DNA from: Chionoecetes opilio
Lineage: Eukaryota > Arthropoda > Malacostraca > Decapoda > Majidae
Length of the DNA stretch: 64,000 bases
NCBI GenBank assembly: GCA_016584305.1
Contig: JACEEZ010024156.1
Coordinates: 30,827-94,826, forward strand
Direction: 5' to 3'
Under the pieces are notes generated by a model. That model saw only the letters and a list, made by a program, of their open reading frames with translations. It was not told the origin of the DNA and made no database searches. This document shows positions 30,939-42,922 of the stretch, in pieces. The position numbers and the translations under genes are program-made. How positions within the stretch are numbered: the stretch's first letter is position 1; every line of letters starts with the position of its first letter.

Positions 30939-33129
30939 TCCAGGGGTTATAGAAGCAGTCGCGGCTGTATTTATTTTCAATTTCCCTGGTTGCAAAGATA
31001 TCCTCAGGCGGGCCGGTTATATAAGGGGGCGATTGCTCCGAGCCCCCTGCCAGAGGGGCCCCCCAGACCTCCTTTATAAAAGAATGTAATAAAAAATTTA
31101 GTTCTATTATTGAAAAAATTAAGTGTGTGGACTCTGGAGGCATCAGGAAAATAGAGACAGGGGGTCCCGGGTCCCCCTCATTTCAAGGCAGGCTCCCCCT
31201 TTGAATAATTTGATTAATTGGTAACATGCTGAGAAAAATTAGCAGTGTTAATCTAAAAATGCCTGTTGGTACCTAGAACTGAAGCAGGTACCCAGATGTA
31301 AGAACGGTTGGTGCCCGCTTTCTGAGGCGCTTTTCTGATATCAGTGCCAAGTGCTGGTATGTCTGGCTTCATGACCTCTCGTGTGTAATTGATAGCTACG
31401 AAGCCAAACTTTCTTATTTTCTTTACCGTCCTTCCGATCACCTGTCAGCAGCACACTACAGCCATTGTTTTCTTATAAACCCCAAAACCCGCCCCTAACC
31501 CCCGTGTAAGGGACTCTCTTAGATATCTCTAGTAAAGGTAAGACAGAAAACCCAAATGTAGATATATAGAGACGTGTGATAGTGACGCCAAAGGAACAGA
31601 TAGGACAATTGCTTTGTTGTTTAATGGGGAGGTTCAAAGGGTCTCAGTGAGCGTTCGTCCTGTTGGTAGGAGGGAGAACCAGCAGCACCTCAGCAACCCG
31701 AGTTCAAGTCTTGACGGTAGACCAAATCCGGAGAGCCTTGGAGGGCTTTACAGAGCCTTGCGGAAAAAATGTTGCGTCATCTTTCCTATTAGATCAGTTT
31801 TAATCCCCTTTTAGCCCAGTGGATCCCAGGTCCCTAGGATTTCCTTGATAAGGAAACGACCTTACGCTCCTCTGGCGACAGGACAGTCTCTATTTTTTGT
31901 TTATTTTTTCCTGGTCCTTAAATAGATATTTTGTTATAACTTATTGATTGGTTTGCTGTGAAATTAATCTGTTTACTTTGAGTTTAGTTTGATATCCAAT
32001 CCGCGTCCGGGAGATCTGAGAGGGAAGCCACACACAAAAAAGACACACAATGGCAGCTTGGTACAAGTAAGTCCTTTTGTTTCTAATCTTTTATTCATAG
32101 AGATTAGGGGGATTAACCCCATGATAATCAGGATATGTTTGCATCTATGCCCTCAGGTCCAGGAAGGTGAACCCCCCACAAGGAGGTGGGGGTGAAAGGG
32201 GTAGAAAGCTTTTACCAACATTTTTTTTTCCCCTTTTCAGTACACATGTACAAAGGGGATAGGTTGTACACAAAAAAGCAATTGCCAGGGATGAAAAGAG
32301 TACAAAAAGATGGGTATGTCTTGGAGAGGTTTAAATTATTAAAAACAAACAAAATTTTTTACTTTTAAATTCATAGTTACATTTTTTCCCTTTCCCTGAT
32401 ATCAAAAAGATGGACATGTTCTGGGCTTGAGTGTGTAAAAAGGGAAGCTTTAGTAAATTTGCGTAATCAGTGCCACTCCACTTCCCCGCTGTCAACCTTC
32501 AAAACCCCCCGGGACAGGGACATCAGTATTCTTGCTTTTTGGGGCCCGTCTTTCATCCCTTGGAAATCCTGTCAGGACGCTGGATCCCTCAGGAAGAAAA
32601 AAATTGTCACCGTACTCAAGGGCGAGGGGGGTAGGGAGAGAGGAGGCTTTTGCTGCCCAAACCTTCCTCACCCTCAGAGATGTTTTAGAATTGGGGGACC
32701 CCAAATTTAAACCCTTGGGCAAAAAAAAGGAATTTGTTTAAAAACAATACATTATTTCAGAAAAAATTTTTCAAATTCAATGAATTTTTTAATTTTTATG
32801 ATCTGACCATTGCTATTACTATATATTTAAAGACTGCCTTTTTTGCAACCCTAAAAGGGGCATCTTTTCAGGGCACTTTCATCTTTAGGAGAATGAGGGG
32901 TGAGGCGCCTGTTTGGGTTTGGGGAAGGGGGAGTTTTGGGGGGCAAAGGGGAAGGCGCCACCACGGTTTAGCAGCTTTCGAACCCCATGCACGTTCAGCG
33001 TTCCTCTCCCATTGCGCAAAGAATTTTTTTAAAAGCTTTCAATGTTTTAGTACCCAAAAATAGCTTTCTAATTATTTAGAAAATATCCCTTACTCGCGCA
33101 ATTCCAAAATCTGATTTTTTTTTTTTTGG
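30939..33129. repeat. Second eroded duplicate of the 33.8-35.1 kb region
   Basis: 31,000-31,970 matches 1,290-2,300, and 31,970-33,060 matches 33,800-35,100. Sequence quality declines toward 33,129, the end of this assembled piece, with homopolymer-like errors. Eroded versions of the two minus-strand exons lie at 32,485-32,700 and 32,880-33,010. Confidence 0.75.
32485..32700 (-). pseudogene. Eroded copy of the terminal exon at 34,485
   Basis: On the minus strand this matches 34,485-34,710 (for example the SKNTDVP coding stretch) but with frameshifts. It is the third instance of this exon in the window. Confidence 0.55.
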
Positions 33130-33130
33130 N
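33130..33130. other. Assembly join (single N)
   Basis: A lone N between low-quality sequence on the left and clean sequence on the right. The duplication pattern on either side argues that it is a contig junction. Confidence 0.9.
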
Positions 33131-33237
33131 TTTCTCTTGACGCTTGGTTGTGCCCGCTCTTCCTCCTCCTCAGTAATGGTTTGTAATTTCTCTTCTGCTT
33201 CTTCATACTGATCGTTTCCTCCCAAGAACGACACCAC
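33131..33237 (-). CDS. Candidate internal exon, truncated at the assembly join
   Basis: On the minus strand, acceptor ATACTTGCAG at 33,238-33,247 is followed by an open frame VVSFLGGNDQYEEAEEKLQ then TITEEEEERAQPSVKR, running into the N at 33,130. Glu-rich and probably helical. I do not recognise the protein. It lies downstream of the stop codon at 34,485, so it is not simply the next exon of that gene in this order. Confidence 0.4.
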
Positions 33238-33464
33238 CTGCAAGTATTATTTCTTTTCATTGATACACAAAGCTTTCTCCCTCATAAATACTCAATACAT
33301 CTTGCAATTTACACATCCTAAGTATAAAAGTATACATACAATATGATTTAATGCAAATTAATTTACTTTTTCTAAATTCTGTCCAAATTTGTTTATCTTA
33401 TGAAGAATTATTCTATAAGTATGATTAAATTGCCTTAAAAACGGTAAACATAATTATAATGAAA

Positions 33465-33778
33465 TTGAGACGGATGAAGTATTAAATGATTACTTTGCTT
33501 CTGTTTTTACAGTTGAAGACACAAACAGAACAAAGAAGTCTGCAGCAATCAGTAACTTAATTCCAATGAGCACTTGCAAATTCCTTCAGTAATGCAATTG
33601 ATAAACTTTAAACCGGCCTTTAAACCTTTAAAAAGTTAACCAAATCCCCGGCCCAGACTGTATTGCACCGAGTTTAAAAAATCGAAATACCACATTTGTA
33701 AAACTCTTTCAATACTATCAAATCCCAAAAATTCCATTAATGTTCCTTACGACTGAAAACTTGCACTTCAATCAATAA
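33465..33778 (+). mobile_element. CR1-like LINE RT fragment
   Basis: Encodes LNDYFASVFTVEDTN and, after shifts, a PGPDCIAPS motif equivalent to the RT block S-P-G-P-D-G-I-P. This is the same family as 5,936-8,340, truncated at both ends. It switches abruptly at ~33,778 into the segment shared with 31,940 and 2,310. Confidence 0.6.
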
Positions 33779-33892
33779 CTTATTGATAGGTTTGCTGTGA
33801 AATTAATCTGTTTACTTTGAGTTTAGTTTGATATCCAATCCGCGTCCGGGAGATCTGAGAGGGAAGCCACACACAAAAAGACACAATGGCAG

Positions 33893-34160
33893 CTTGGTAC
33901 AAGTAAGTCCATTTCGTTTCTAAATCTTTCTATTCATAGAGATTAGGGGGATTAACCCCATGATAATCAGGATATGTTTGCATCTATGCCCCTCAGGTCC
34001 AGGAAGGTGAAGCCCCATCAAGGAGGTAGTGGTAGTAGGGGTAGACTAAGCATTTACCAACATTTTTTTTTCTCCTTTCAGTACACATGTAGCAAAGGGC
34101 TGTATAGGTTGTACACAAAATGGACAATTGTATAGAGATTAAAACTGTATAAGGATCACT
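33893..34160 (+). other. Short spliced-looking frame present in three copies
   Basis: ATGGCAGCTTGGTACAA followed by a consensus donor GTAAGT at 33,910 and, after ~86 bases, CCCCTCAG|GTCCAGG. Splicing would give MAAWYKSRKVKPHQGG and on. The same arrangement is seen at ~32,050-32,190 and, damaged, at ~2,441-2,580. No family recognised; it may be chance. Confidence 0.2.
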
Positions 34161-34484
34161 GTTAATTATACTTATTATATTATATTTATTATTATACTTG
34201 CTACTTTTTTAACCATAGGAAAAAATCCCAATGATTGCTTAGCCCAAATTATCATGCTTAGGAAACAACTTTGCCAGTCACTACATCACTATGACTTATG
34301 TTAAATATGACAAACTGAATTCAAAGTTAATTTAAGATTTATTAAAACAAACCAATAATTTTTTACTTATATTTACATTGTAACATTTTTTCATTCCATG
34401 ATGTCACATGTTCCGAGGCCTTGTTCTTGTCTTGAGTAAGTCTTGTGGTAGTCAGTGCCACTCACACTCCCTGACTCTTAGCCT

Positions 34485-34710
34485 TCAAACTGCCTCTAGG
34501 ATAGGCACATCAGTATTCTTGCTTTGTGCTGCCTCAGTCTTCTCATCCTTGAAATCCTTGCTCAGGACATGCTGGAGCTCCGTCAGGAAGGCGAGAACTC
34601 TGTCACCGTACTCAAGGTCGAGGGAGTAGGCAGAGAGGATGGCTTTCTGCATGCCCAAGCCTTCCTCAGCCCTCAGAGCATGTTTGAGAATGGGGTATCT
34701 CACACTTAAC
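34485..34710 (-). CDS. Terminal exon of an unidentified conserved-looking gene
   Basis: On the minus strand, acceptor TTTGCACCAAG precedes a frame reading LSVRYPILKHALRAEEG, LGMQKAILSAYSLDLEYGD, RVLAFLTELQHVLSKDFK and a hydrophilic end SKNTDVPILEAV before TGA. Exon 34,887-35,036 joins it in phase (AT|G). The amphipathic helical pattern suggests the end of an alpha-helical repeat protein. Codon-like conservation through the eroded copies at 32.5 and 2.9 kb supports it as a real exon. I cannot name the protein. Confidence 0.6.
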
Positions 34711-34886
34711 CTTGGTGCAAAGAAAGGAAGTTTGTTTAATACAATATCAATTCATTTCATGAATTATCACAATTTCAATTAATTTTATGAATTTCTATGA
34801 TACTGTACCATTTGCTATGTACTATATCATTAATGACTGCCTTTATGCAACCTCTAAAATTGGACATCTTCTACAGGTACACTTAC

Positions 34887-35036
34887 ATCTTGAGGAGAAT
34901 GAGGGTGATGAGGCGCCACTGTTTGGGTTGGAAGGAGATGTTGTCGGGCGCCAAGTGGAAGGTCGCCACCAGCGGTCTCAGCAGCTTGCGAACCTCATGC
35001 ACGTTTAGCTGTGTCCTCTCCAACATCTGCTGCAAA
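34887..35036 (-). CDS. Penultimate exon of the same unidentified gene
   Basis: Acceptor CCTGTTCAG and donor AAGAT|GTAAGTG on the minus strand, 150 bp. Encodes LQQMLERTQLNVHEVRKLL, then RPLVATFHLAPDNISFQ and PKQWRLITLILLKM. Good splice sites and an uninterrupted frame. Upstream exons should lie at higher coordinates, towards cystinosin exon 1, which would place the two genes head to head, but I find none before the LINE at 35,630. Confidence 0.6.
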
Positions 35037-35629
35037 CTGAACAGGTGTGTTAAATAGCTTACAATGTTCAGTACCCACAAAATATTGCTTGGCTTAGATT
35101 ATTCAGAAAGTATCCCATGACTGCAGCGCAAGGTCCAATCATGACTGTGTGGAAGGCTACGATGAGGCTTGGGAGAATTATTTTGGGGGGAAGCAAACAG
35201 GATATTTTAAGAAGAGTTTAACTCCACTGCATCAAACTCTTCTTAGAATATTCTATCAACATAGGCTGCAAGCATCCCCTGTCTATGCCACATGTTTCCA
35301 TATGCGTAGTTTTTTTTCTCATTTATAAGGCCAAACATTTTTAACATGTTGCTGAAAAAAAACCAGGGCATTTAGTTAGTTTATAAAAATAAAATTCTGG
35401 ACATTTATTCTGATTAAAGAATGATCCCTAGAAAAATTTATAACTTAATTCACAAAATCTTAAATTGGAGCTACCGAAAATTTATATTATGCAAAAGTGA
35501 TCAGATATTTTTGTTACGAAGTACTTGACTTAATTATAATAGTAGATAGAAGAGTGGTTGTGCAATGGTGGCGTCGTGACCGGTGAGGCAGTAATTAATG
35601 GCAAGGAGAATTGAATTGTGAGAATTTTA

Positions 35630-36735
35630 AGTCACTGAGATGACTCATCGTGAGTCACTCTGGGATCTTCTGCGGCTTCGCGGGATTCCTGCAAGGACTA
35701 TTGGTTTGATGACTGGTCTGTACTCTGGGACTGAGAGTGCTGTGAAGTGTGGGGGAGGTGTATCCAGCTTATCCAGTATCTTTTCTGTGAATACAGGAGT
35801 AAGGCAAGGGTGCGTCCTTGCCCCATCACTTTTCAACACTTGTATGGACTGGGTATTGGGTAAAGTTGTAGATCAAAGTCATTGTGGAGCATCCCTCGGC
35901 AACACCAAGATCACTGATCTTGTTTTTTCCGATGATGCAGTAATCTTTGCCGAGTCGCTGGAGGTCCTGGTGATGGCTCTTGAGGCGCTGCACGAGGAGG
36001 CAAAGCCTTTGTGATTTTAGGTCTCCTGGCTTAAGACCGAGGTCCAGGTGTTTGGAGGCTTACTAGATGCAACAATACAGTCTGTTCATGCGTGCGGCGA
36101 GAACATTGAGATCTTGAAAAGTCTTGCATGCAGCATACCTTGGTAGCGCAGTCCAGAATAACGGCAGGTCACGTCAAGAAGTCTTACGGCGGATTGGCAT
36201 TGCCCACGGTGTTATGGACTCGCTCAGCAGGAGTATTTGGCGTTGTCGGTACCTGTGCAGAAGGACAAAGATCCGGATTTTTAAGTCGCTTGTGATCCCT
36301 GTCTTACTCTATGGATGTGAGACATGGACACTAAATAGCAACTTGAAGAAGCGAATCGATGCCTTTGAATCATGGGGTATCGCTGGGATGATTACGTGTC
36401 AAATCAGCAATTGCACCGTGAGACTGAATCGAGGCCTATTACCTGCTTAGTCCGTCAGCGCCAACTTCGGCTATATGGGCATGTGGCACGCTACCCTGAA
36501 ACCGATCCTTCCCATCGGGTTGTATCTGTAAGAGACAATCTGGCGTGGAGGAGGCCAAGGGGGAGGCCACAAGGCTCGTGGCTGGGGCAAGTTGATGTTT
36601 CCTGTCAAGAGCTGCTTGGTATGGGAAAGGATTCTGCATGGGGACTCGCGCGTGGTGACCCCCGGGAGTGGCGTCGTAGGGTGGGCGAGGCGACGCGCCC
36701 CCCGGCGTATGCCCCTAATGATTGATTGATTGATA
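35630..36735 (+). mobile_element. 5'-truncated RTE-like LINE
   Basis: RT fragments in three frames: SLWDLLRLRGIPARTIGL, NTGVRQGCVLAPSLFNTCMD, the palm motif LVFSDDAVIF (Ser in place of the usual Ala), KIRIFKSLVIPVLLYGCETW and, at the end, QLRLYGHVARYPE and GEATRPPAYAPND. The 3' tail is TGATTGATTGAT. Frameshifts near 36,010-36,120 and 36,390 make it inactive. The RT wording and short tandem tail suit the RTE group. Confidence 0.8.
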
Positions 36736-36807
36736 TTGCATAAAATATGAAAAGATATATTGTGCACGGAGGATCGCAAATAGTGACCTTTGTGAGATAT
36801 CGAGATC

Positions 36808-36882
36808 AATCAATCATTGAGGGCACACGCTGGGGGGCGCGTCGCCTCGCCCACCATACGATGCCACTCCCGGGGGTCAAAA
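36808..36882 (-). mobile_element. Inverted 3' tail of the same RTE-like LINE
   Basis: The complement of AATCAATCAATCATTGAGGG and the following 55 bases is the last ~60 bp of the LINE coding region with its (ATTG)n tail. The two tails face each other 70 bases apart. This copy is truncated exactly where the 33-bp minisatellite starts. Confidence 0.75.
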
Positions 36883-36884
36883 CA

Positions 36885-37520
36885 GTCAGTCAGTAACACC
36901 ATCAGGCAACAACAGCAGTACAGTCAGTAACACCAGCAGGCAACAACAGCAGCACAGTCAGTAACACCACAGGCAACAACAGCAGTACAGTCAGTAACAC
37001 CACAGGCAACAACAGCAGTACAGTCAGTAACACCACAGGCAACAACAGCAGTACAGTCAGTAACACCAGCAGGCAACAACAGCAGTACAGTCAGTAACAC
37101 CAGCAGGCAACAACAGCAGTACAGTCAGTAACACCACAGGCAACAACAGCAGTACAGTCAGTAACACCAGCAGGCAACAACAGCAGTACAGTCAGTAACA
37201 CCAGCAGGCAACAACAGCAGTACAGTCAGTAACACCACAGGCAACAACAGCAGTACAGTCACTAACACCACAGGCAACAACAGCAGTACAGTCAGTAACA
37301 CCAGCAGGCAACAACAGCAGTACAGTCAGTAACACCACAGGCAACAACAGCAGTACAGTCACTAACACCACAGGCAACAACAGCAGTACAGTCAGTAACA
37401 GCACAGTCAACAACAGCAGTACAGTCAGTAACACCACAGGCAACAACAGCAGTACAGTCAGTAACACCACAGTCAACAACAGCAGTACAGTCAGTAACAG
37501 CACAGGCAACAACAGCACCA
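36885..37520. repeat. 33/34-bp minisatellite
   Basis: About 19 units of AGTCAGTAACACCACAGGCA plus ACAACAGCAGTAC, with a one-base variant (CCAGCAGG instead of CCACAGG). Contiguous units without spacers. The Leu/Val-rich minus-strand frame is a by-product. Confidence 0.9.
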
Positions 37521-37575
37521 AGAGTAGAAGTCGCAGCAAAGCAAGCAAGGGATCGGAGTATCTAGGGGGAACACA

Positions 37576-38676
37576 CAATGGGGAGTTTTCTAATAAGCTC
37601 ACGCTCAAGCCTGTTTCTCGCGCTCTCATATCCTCTGCCCTTTGAGCGTGAATGATCTATCATTTACCGTAAATTTCCTGTACTTTTTCGGGACATATCA
37701 GAATTACCCTTCAATACAACAACTGAAACAGTTCTTAATAAAAAATGTAGTTTATCATTTTGTTTTTCAGCACTTGAAGAAAATATTGGCAAAACATAGA
37801 ATACATGAAAACTCAATTTCTTAAAATCGTCATTTCATGGAAACACTGCACGTTTAAGCTGAATGAAGCTTCAGGAAGTATGTACTTGTATGTAAGTTTT
37901 CGCCGAGTACCTGTTTTGAATGTGTCTGTCTCTCTTACGACGAACATTTAACCAAGAAGTAATTTAAGTAATTGGCACCTCAACGAACAGTCCTCTATCG
38001 AAGACAATACATGGGTCTTGTTTACTTGTTGTCTTGAAAAAGAGCGGGCTGCAGGAACGCATGCATCCGCCGTTATCTGCCTCACCTGTGCCTTCCTGAG
38101 GAGACAGGTCAACTACCACGCCTGTAATAGCACCATAGGACATCACCAGGGCTCATAGTGTTCCCCAAGGTATCCTCGCAGCCCTAAAACAAGAACAAAA
38201 CAAGACTCTTCCCCCCAGCCGTGGATAAGAAGAAGTGACTGATATCAGATCCCGACATCGGGATGGTTTCTTCGGAGATGCTGAACGCCACACTATTTCT
38301 TGGTTAAATGTTCGTCGCAAAAGAGACAGACACATTCAAAACAGGTACTCGGCGAAAGCTTACATACAAGTACATACTTCCTGAAGCTTCATTCAGCTTG
38401 AACGTGCAGTGTTTCCATGAAATGACGATTTTAAGAAATTGAGTTTTCAAGTATTCTATGTTTTGCCAATATTTTCTTCAAGTGCTGAAAAACAAAATGA
38501 TAAACTACATTTTTTATTAAGAACTGTTTCAGTTGTTGTATTGAATGGTAATTCTGATATGTCCCGAAAAAGTACAGGGAGTTTACGGTAAATGATAGAT
38601 CATTCACGCTCAAAGGGCAGTGGATGTGAGATGCGCGAGAGACATCTGGCGGCTTAGCTTTGAAAACTCCCCATTG
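37576..38676. mobile_element. Foldback (long inverted repeat) element upstream of cystinosin exon 1
   Basis: Arms of ~380 bp, 37,576-37,957 and 38,296-38,676, are inverted copies beginning CAATGGGGAGTTTTC. They contain TGAGCGTGAATGATCTATCA near the outside and TTTTGAATGTGTCTGTCTCT near the inside. The loop (37,958-38,295) is unique. The outer ~60 bp are diverged and no target duplication is obvious. There is no coding capacity; the identical 60-residue frames in the arms mirror each other. Confidence 0.85.
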
Positions 38677-39095
38677 CATGGAGTGTAGGGGAATGAATGA
38701 GTCACGCTGACGATAAGGAGGGTGAGGGATGAGGGGGGTGTAGGTGGCGCAGGTGGCAGAGTCCAGAGTCCAAGCACAGTTGCAGTATTGCTCGCTACAA
38801 GTGCATGGCGCCCATTACCTCACCGTGATCATTGTTATCGCGATGACAAACTAGCCGCGATTATGATAGATAGTGGTCGGTGGTGCGCGCGGATGCCAGG
38901 ATCACTGGAGGCGTGTGCTGCAGTGTGGCGGGAGTGCCAGCAGAGACGCCACATGACATCTGCTCTCCTGTCACTCACGCGCAGACCTTTTTTGACGAAG
39001 CTCCTGACTTTCCTGTGACTCCTGACGACTCTCCTCACGCCTCTCCTTCCTCCTCCTGGCTTGCCCCCTGGCCTGCCTGGGTCCTCAAGGCAGCC
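38677..39095 (+). promoter_or_regulatory. Probable cystinosin promoter / 5' UTR region
   Basis: 420 bases between the foldback element and the start codon. The sequence becomes CT-rich and GC-richer towards 39,095, as in many 5' UTRs. I see no definite TATA box. Inferred from position only. Confidence 0.35.
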
Positions 39096-39165
39096 ATGGA
39101 GCACCTCGCCAGCCGAAACCCTCTCCTCCTTCACCTCCTCGTCCTCCTCCTTCATGTGACATGTG
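39096..39165 (+). CDS. CTNS: Cystinosin exon 1: signal peptide
   Basis: CAGCCATGG is a good Kozak context for the ATG at 39,096. The exon encodes MEHLASRNPLLLHLLVLLLH then VTC and leaves one base (G) before the donor G|GTTAGT. A strongly hydrophobic leader is expected, since cystinosin has a cleaved signal peptide. Phase 1 fits exon 2 at 42,923. The assignment rests on position, phase and hydrophobicity, because leaders are poorly conserved. Confidence 0.65.
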
Positions 39166-39399
39166 GTTAGTTGCGTCCTGCTCGACGTGTGATAGATGGT
39201 GTGTGATCGAGTAAGCTGGATTTGCCGGGATGTGCATGCTCTCTCTCTCTGTACGAATAATATTATGAAGATCTTTATTCATTTATTTGCGTTTAACACC
39301 TTACGTCTATTTCTTTGTTTACTCGTTTATCTATTCATTATTTTTCTTGCGCGTTATATAGTAAGCTTGATAAGACGCCGGCGGTGGGTTCTAGAATAA

Positions 39400-39438
<39 letters not shown>

Positions 39439-40266
39439 ATTATTATTATTACTATCGAAGGTGAATGAAATAGGACTTTAGTATTCAAACCTGTAATTTG
39501 TGCAAGAAATATGACACCTACATGAAAAAAGGTGATTTATGATACGATTTGGAATGAGCAGATGTTTCTGCTTGACTATATAGTTAGCAGGTGTTCTGTT
39601 TGAGAGAGTAATGCGCGGAATCTATACTATAATAAATTAGGTCATAATTAGGTTAGGTTATAAATATAAGGGTTATAAATATAAATTACTATAATTAGGG
39701 CTATAGAATCGGGTATAGGCAAAGCCGTCTCTATGTAAAAGCCTGCGTCTGGGAGAGCGGGATGGACGTGACGTCAGTAGCAGAGTCAGTGCTTCCATTT
39801 TAGGGTAAAATACCCTAAACTAGGGTAATCAGACCCCTTCTAGGGTAGCGGTTAGGGTAATGCATAATCTAGGGTAATTCTAGGGTAATCAGGTGTTTGT
39901 CAGTTTTTTTAAGTTCAAATTCAAAGGATTCATTGACGTAAAATCAATGTTTAATTTTCATTTTTTGTACACGAAACTTTATTTATGTAAGGCTAGCGGA
40001 AATCTACTGGTGTCACCCTTCATAGATCCCCGTTTTCTGTCTCTGCTCTGGGCGGGTTTAGTATTGCCAGATGACGAAAATTTTCACCAGATGACGAAAA
40101 TTGGTGAAATTTCAAGCTTCCTGGTGAAAAAGAGAGTTTGTAACCAAACAATATATGGTGAAATCTGGTGAAATTGTTAATGACCAGTCATTATTTGATA
40201 TATATTCAAATATCAAAATGCAACTAGAAAGCGCACATACAAGGATCTAGCATTATATGCATGACG
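39400..40266. other. Intron 1 sequence with poly-T and AGGGTAA cluster
   Basis: Poly-T at 39,402-39,434. At 39,801-39,890 eight AGGGTA/TACCCT motifs lie within 90 bases. At 40,070-40,175 several TGGTGAAA/TTTCACCA motifs recur. No coding domain recognised. Confidence 0.5.
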
Positions 40267-40274
40267 GTAGCTAT

Positions 40275-40607
40275 CAGTGGCGTACCCAGAAATTTGAAAA
40301 GTGGGGGACCAAACAAAACAAGAAGCCGTTTTACGAAAGTCGTGTTTTCACGGAAATAAGGCGAAAAAATTAAATATTTTTTGTGGATTAGGTATTTTGA
40401 ATGAACATTCAACATACTTATGCAAAGAAAAAATGAGTCTGGACGAATACTTTAATATAAAAAAGTTATATACTGGCAAAGATAACAAAAAAAATAGTAA
40501 AATTTTTTTTTTTCGTTTGGTGAATATATTTATTTATTATTATTTATTCTTTGCAAAAGGGGGGGCCATGACCGCATGCCCCCCACCCCCCTCTCCGTAC
40601 GCCACTG
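40275..40607. mobile_element. hAT-type MITE with perfect 8-bp target duplication
   Basis: CAGTGGCGTACCCAG at the left and CCGTACGCCACTG at the right, flanked by GTAGCTAT at 40,267-40,274 and 40,608-40,615. Length 333 bp. A short frame inside (MSLDEYFNIKK) resembles MGFDDYFKKN at 15,008-15,037, so both derive from one hAT family's transposase start. Confidence 0.9.
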
Positions 40608-40876
40608 GTAGCTATCATGTCTCTCGTGTCCTGTCTCTAACGTAGCTGTGTAACGTATTTTCAGCATAGTAACATGTGTGTAAACCAAATACAGAAACTA
40701 AATGTCAAATAAAGGGCATGATAGAATATTGTGCGCATTCGATTACATCTGATAATGAAGGAAATTTGTTGCACTAAATTTGAAATTATACTACCGATAA
40801 TAACACTATATTCGCCACTGCACTAATGTCGCCAGGCGTCATATACGTATTTCGAATTTTCGCATCACTACAGACT

Positions 40877-41599
<723 letters not shown>

Positions 41600-41600
<1 letters not shown>

Positions 41601-42020
41601 TCATAATGGCATTTTTTATTTTTTTACGGTTTTTTATTTGATAATATTATAGAACAAACATTTCCGAAGATAACAATATATCTTTTATACTGATAAACAT
41701 ATATTAGGTACGAAATAACCCGATTTCATGATGTTATGTATTTAGTTAACGCTAATTTATGCATGCTGCTAATTCATTTATCAGAAAACAAAATATAGCA
41801 ATGGAAAGCTAACTAAATTCCGCTTCTATTGATGTTCTCCATGTAAAATGTTTTCGAGAAAAATATTAAATGGCGAAGAGTTTAAGTTCATGCATATTTC
41901 TTGAGAATCTCATAATGGCATTTCTTTAGTGTGTTTTACGGGTTTTTATTTGATAATATTATAGAACAAACATTTCCGAAGATAACAATATATCTTTTAT
42001 ACTGATAAACATATAATTAG
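41600..42020. repeat. ~120-bp direct repeat pair
   Basis: TCTCATAATGGCATTT followed by TTGATAATATTATAGAACAA and TACTGATAAACATAT occurs at 41,599-41,705 and again at 41,909-42,015. The pair also appears in eroded form at ~4,350 and ~4,655. Confidence 0.8.
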
Positions 42021-42589
42021 GTAGGTAAACTTGTCATCTCGGTGGCCTCGTACAGACTCCGTCCATGACGTCATCAATCTCAGGCGCAGGCTTTTACACA
42101 CAGACGGCTTTGGTATAGGGCGGAATCTATATATAGTTAGAGCTATAGTTTTGCATATTCAATAGTATTCTGAAATTATTAAAAGTTTCAATAGTATGCT
42201 TATCGAGGAAAGACAAGTGATGAGTTCGAAGTAAAGAATGAAGATAAGAACATAATGCTTTGAGATAGAGGTGAAGGTTTAGTGTAATGACAAATATTAT
42301 TATGGTTAACCATAGACCACTATAGCTCGATTTACAGTGGTCTAGGGGTTAACCCTTACACGGCAGGTGACTTTTTTACCTCGCCGTGCACACCAGCCGG
42401 GCAAATTTACTCCAAATCGCCTGTTTTCTACCAATAATTGTAAACAAACTGCTGAAGCTATCAAGATACAAAGGAAATCATCGTTCAGTTTAATCTTTCG
42501 TTTACGTTACGCAATATCAACTAACGCTATAGGCAGGGTCATATAGTGGCTATATATAGGTGCTCTGGTTTCTTTACAGTGAGGTGAAG

Positions 42590-42745
42590 AAGTAGAGTGT
42601 TATTCGCCTCTCGCTGGAAGGGAGGCTAGATAAATTCATGGATGGGGATGAAAGGTGGATGTAGGTTGTGTTAAGTAACAGGAACTACCACGTGTAGGTC
42701 TCACGGCCTCTTGTAGCTTCCTTGTTTTCTTATGTTCTCCCGAAC
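42590..42745 (+). mobile_element. CR1-like LINE 3' end
   Basis: Reads as the end of the ORF (frames containing a RLDKFMDGDER-like segment) followed by the 3' UTR with GGAACTACCACGTGTAGGTC and TCCTTGTTTTCTTATGTTCT. Same family as the minus-strand fragments at 11,193 and 45,226. Eroded copy at about 5,290-5,435. Confidence 0.7.
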
Positions 42746-42922
42746 CTGAATGCACAGATTTGCGTTCCAATGTTCCGGATGTCGAGTCACTGAACGGAAT
42801 ATCTCGCGGACTCCAGACTGAGTGATCGTGCCCACAATTTACATTTCATTATTAAGAAAGAACATTTTCTTTAGTTTTGAGGCATAAGCTGTCCTATCCG
42901 AGTGTGTGTGTGTGTGTTGCAG

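Noticed and set aside
36885..37629. Leu/Val-rich 145-residue minus-strand protein, or a CRISPR-like array
   Set aside because: The 33/34-bp units are contiguous with no unique spacers, and the frame simply reflects the repeat.
42590..42745. Small host exon near cystinosin exon 2
   Set aside because: It matches the LINE 3' end found at 11,193 and 45,226, so it is transposon sequence.
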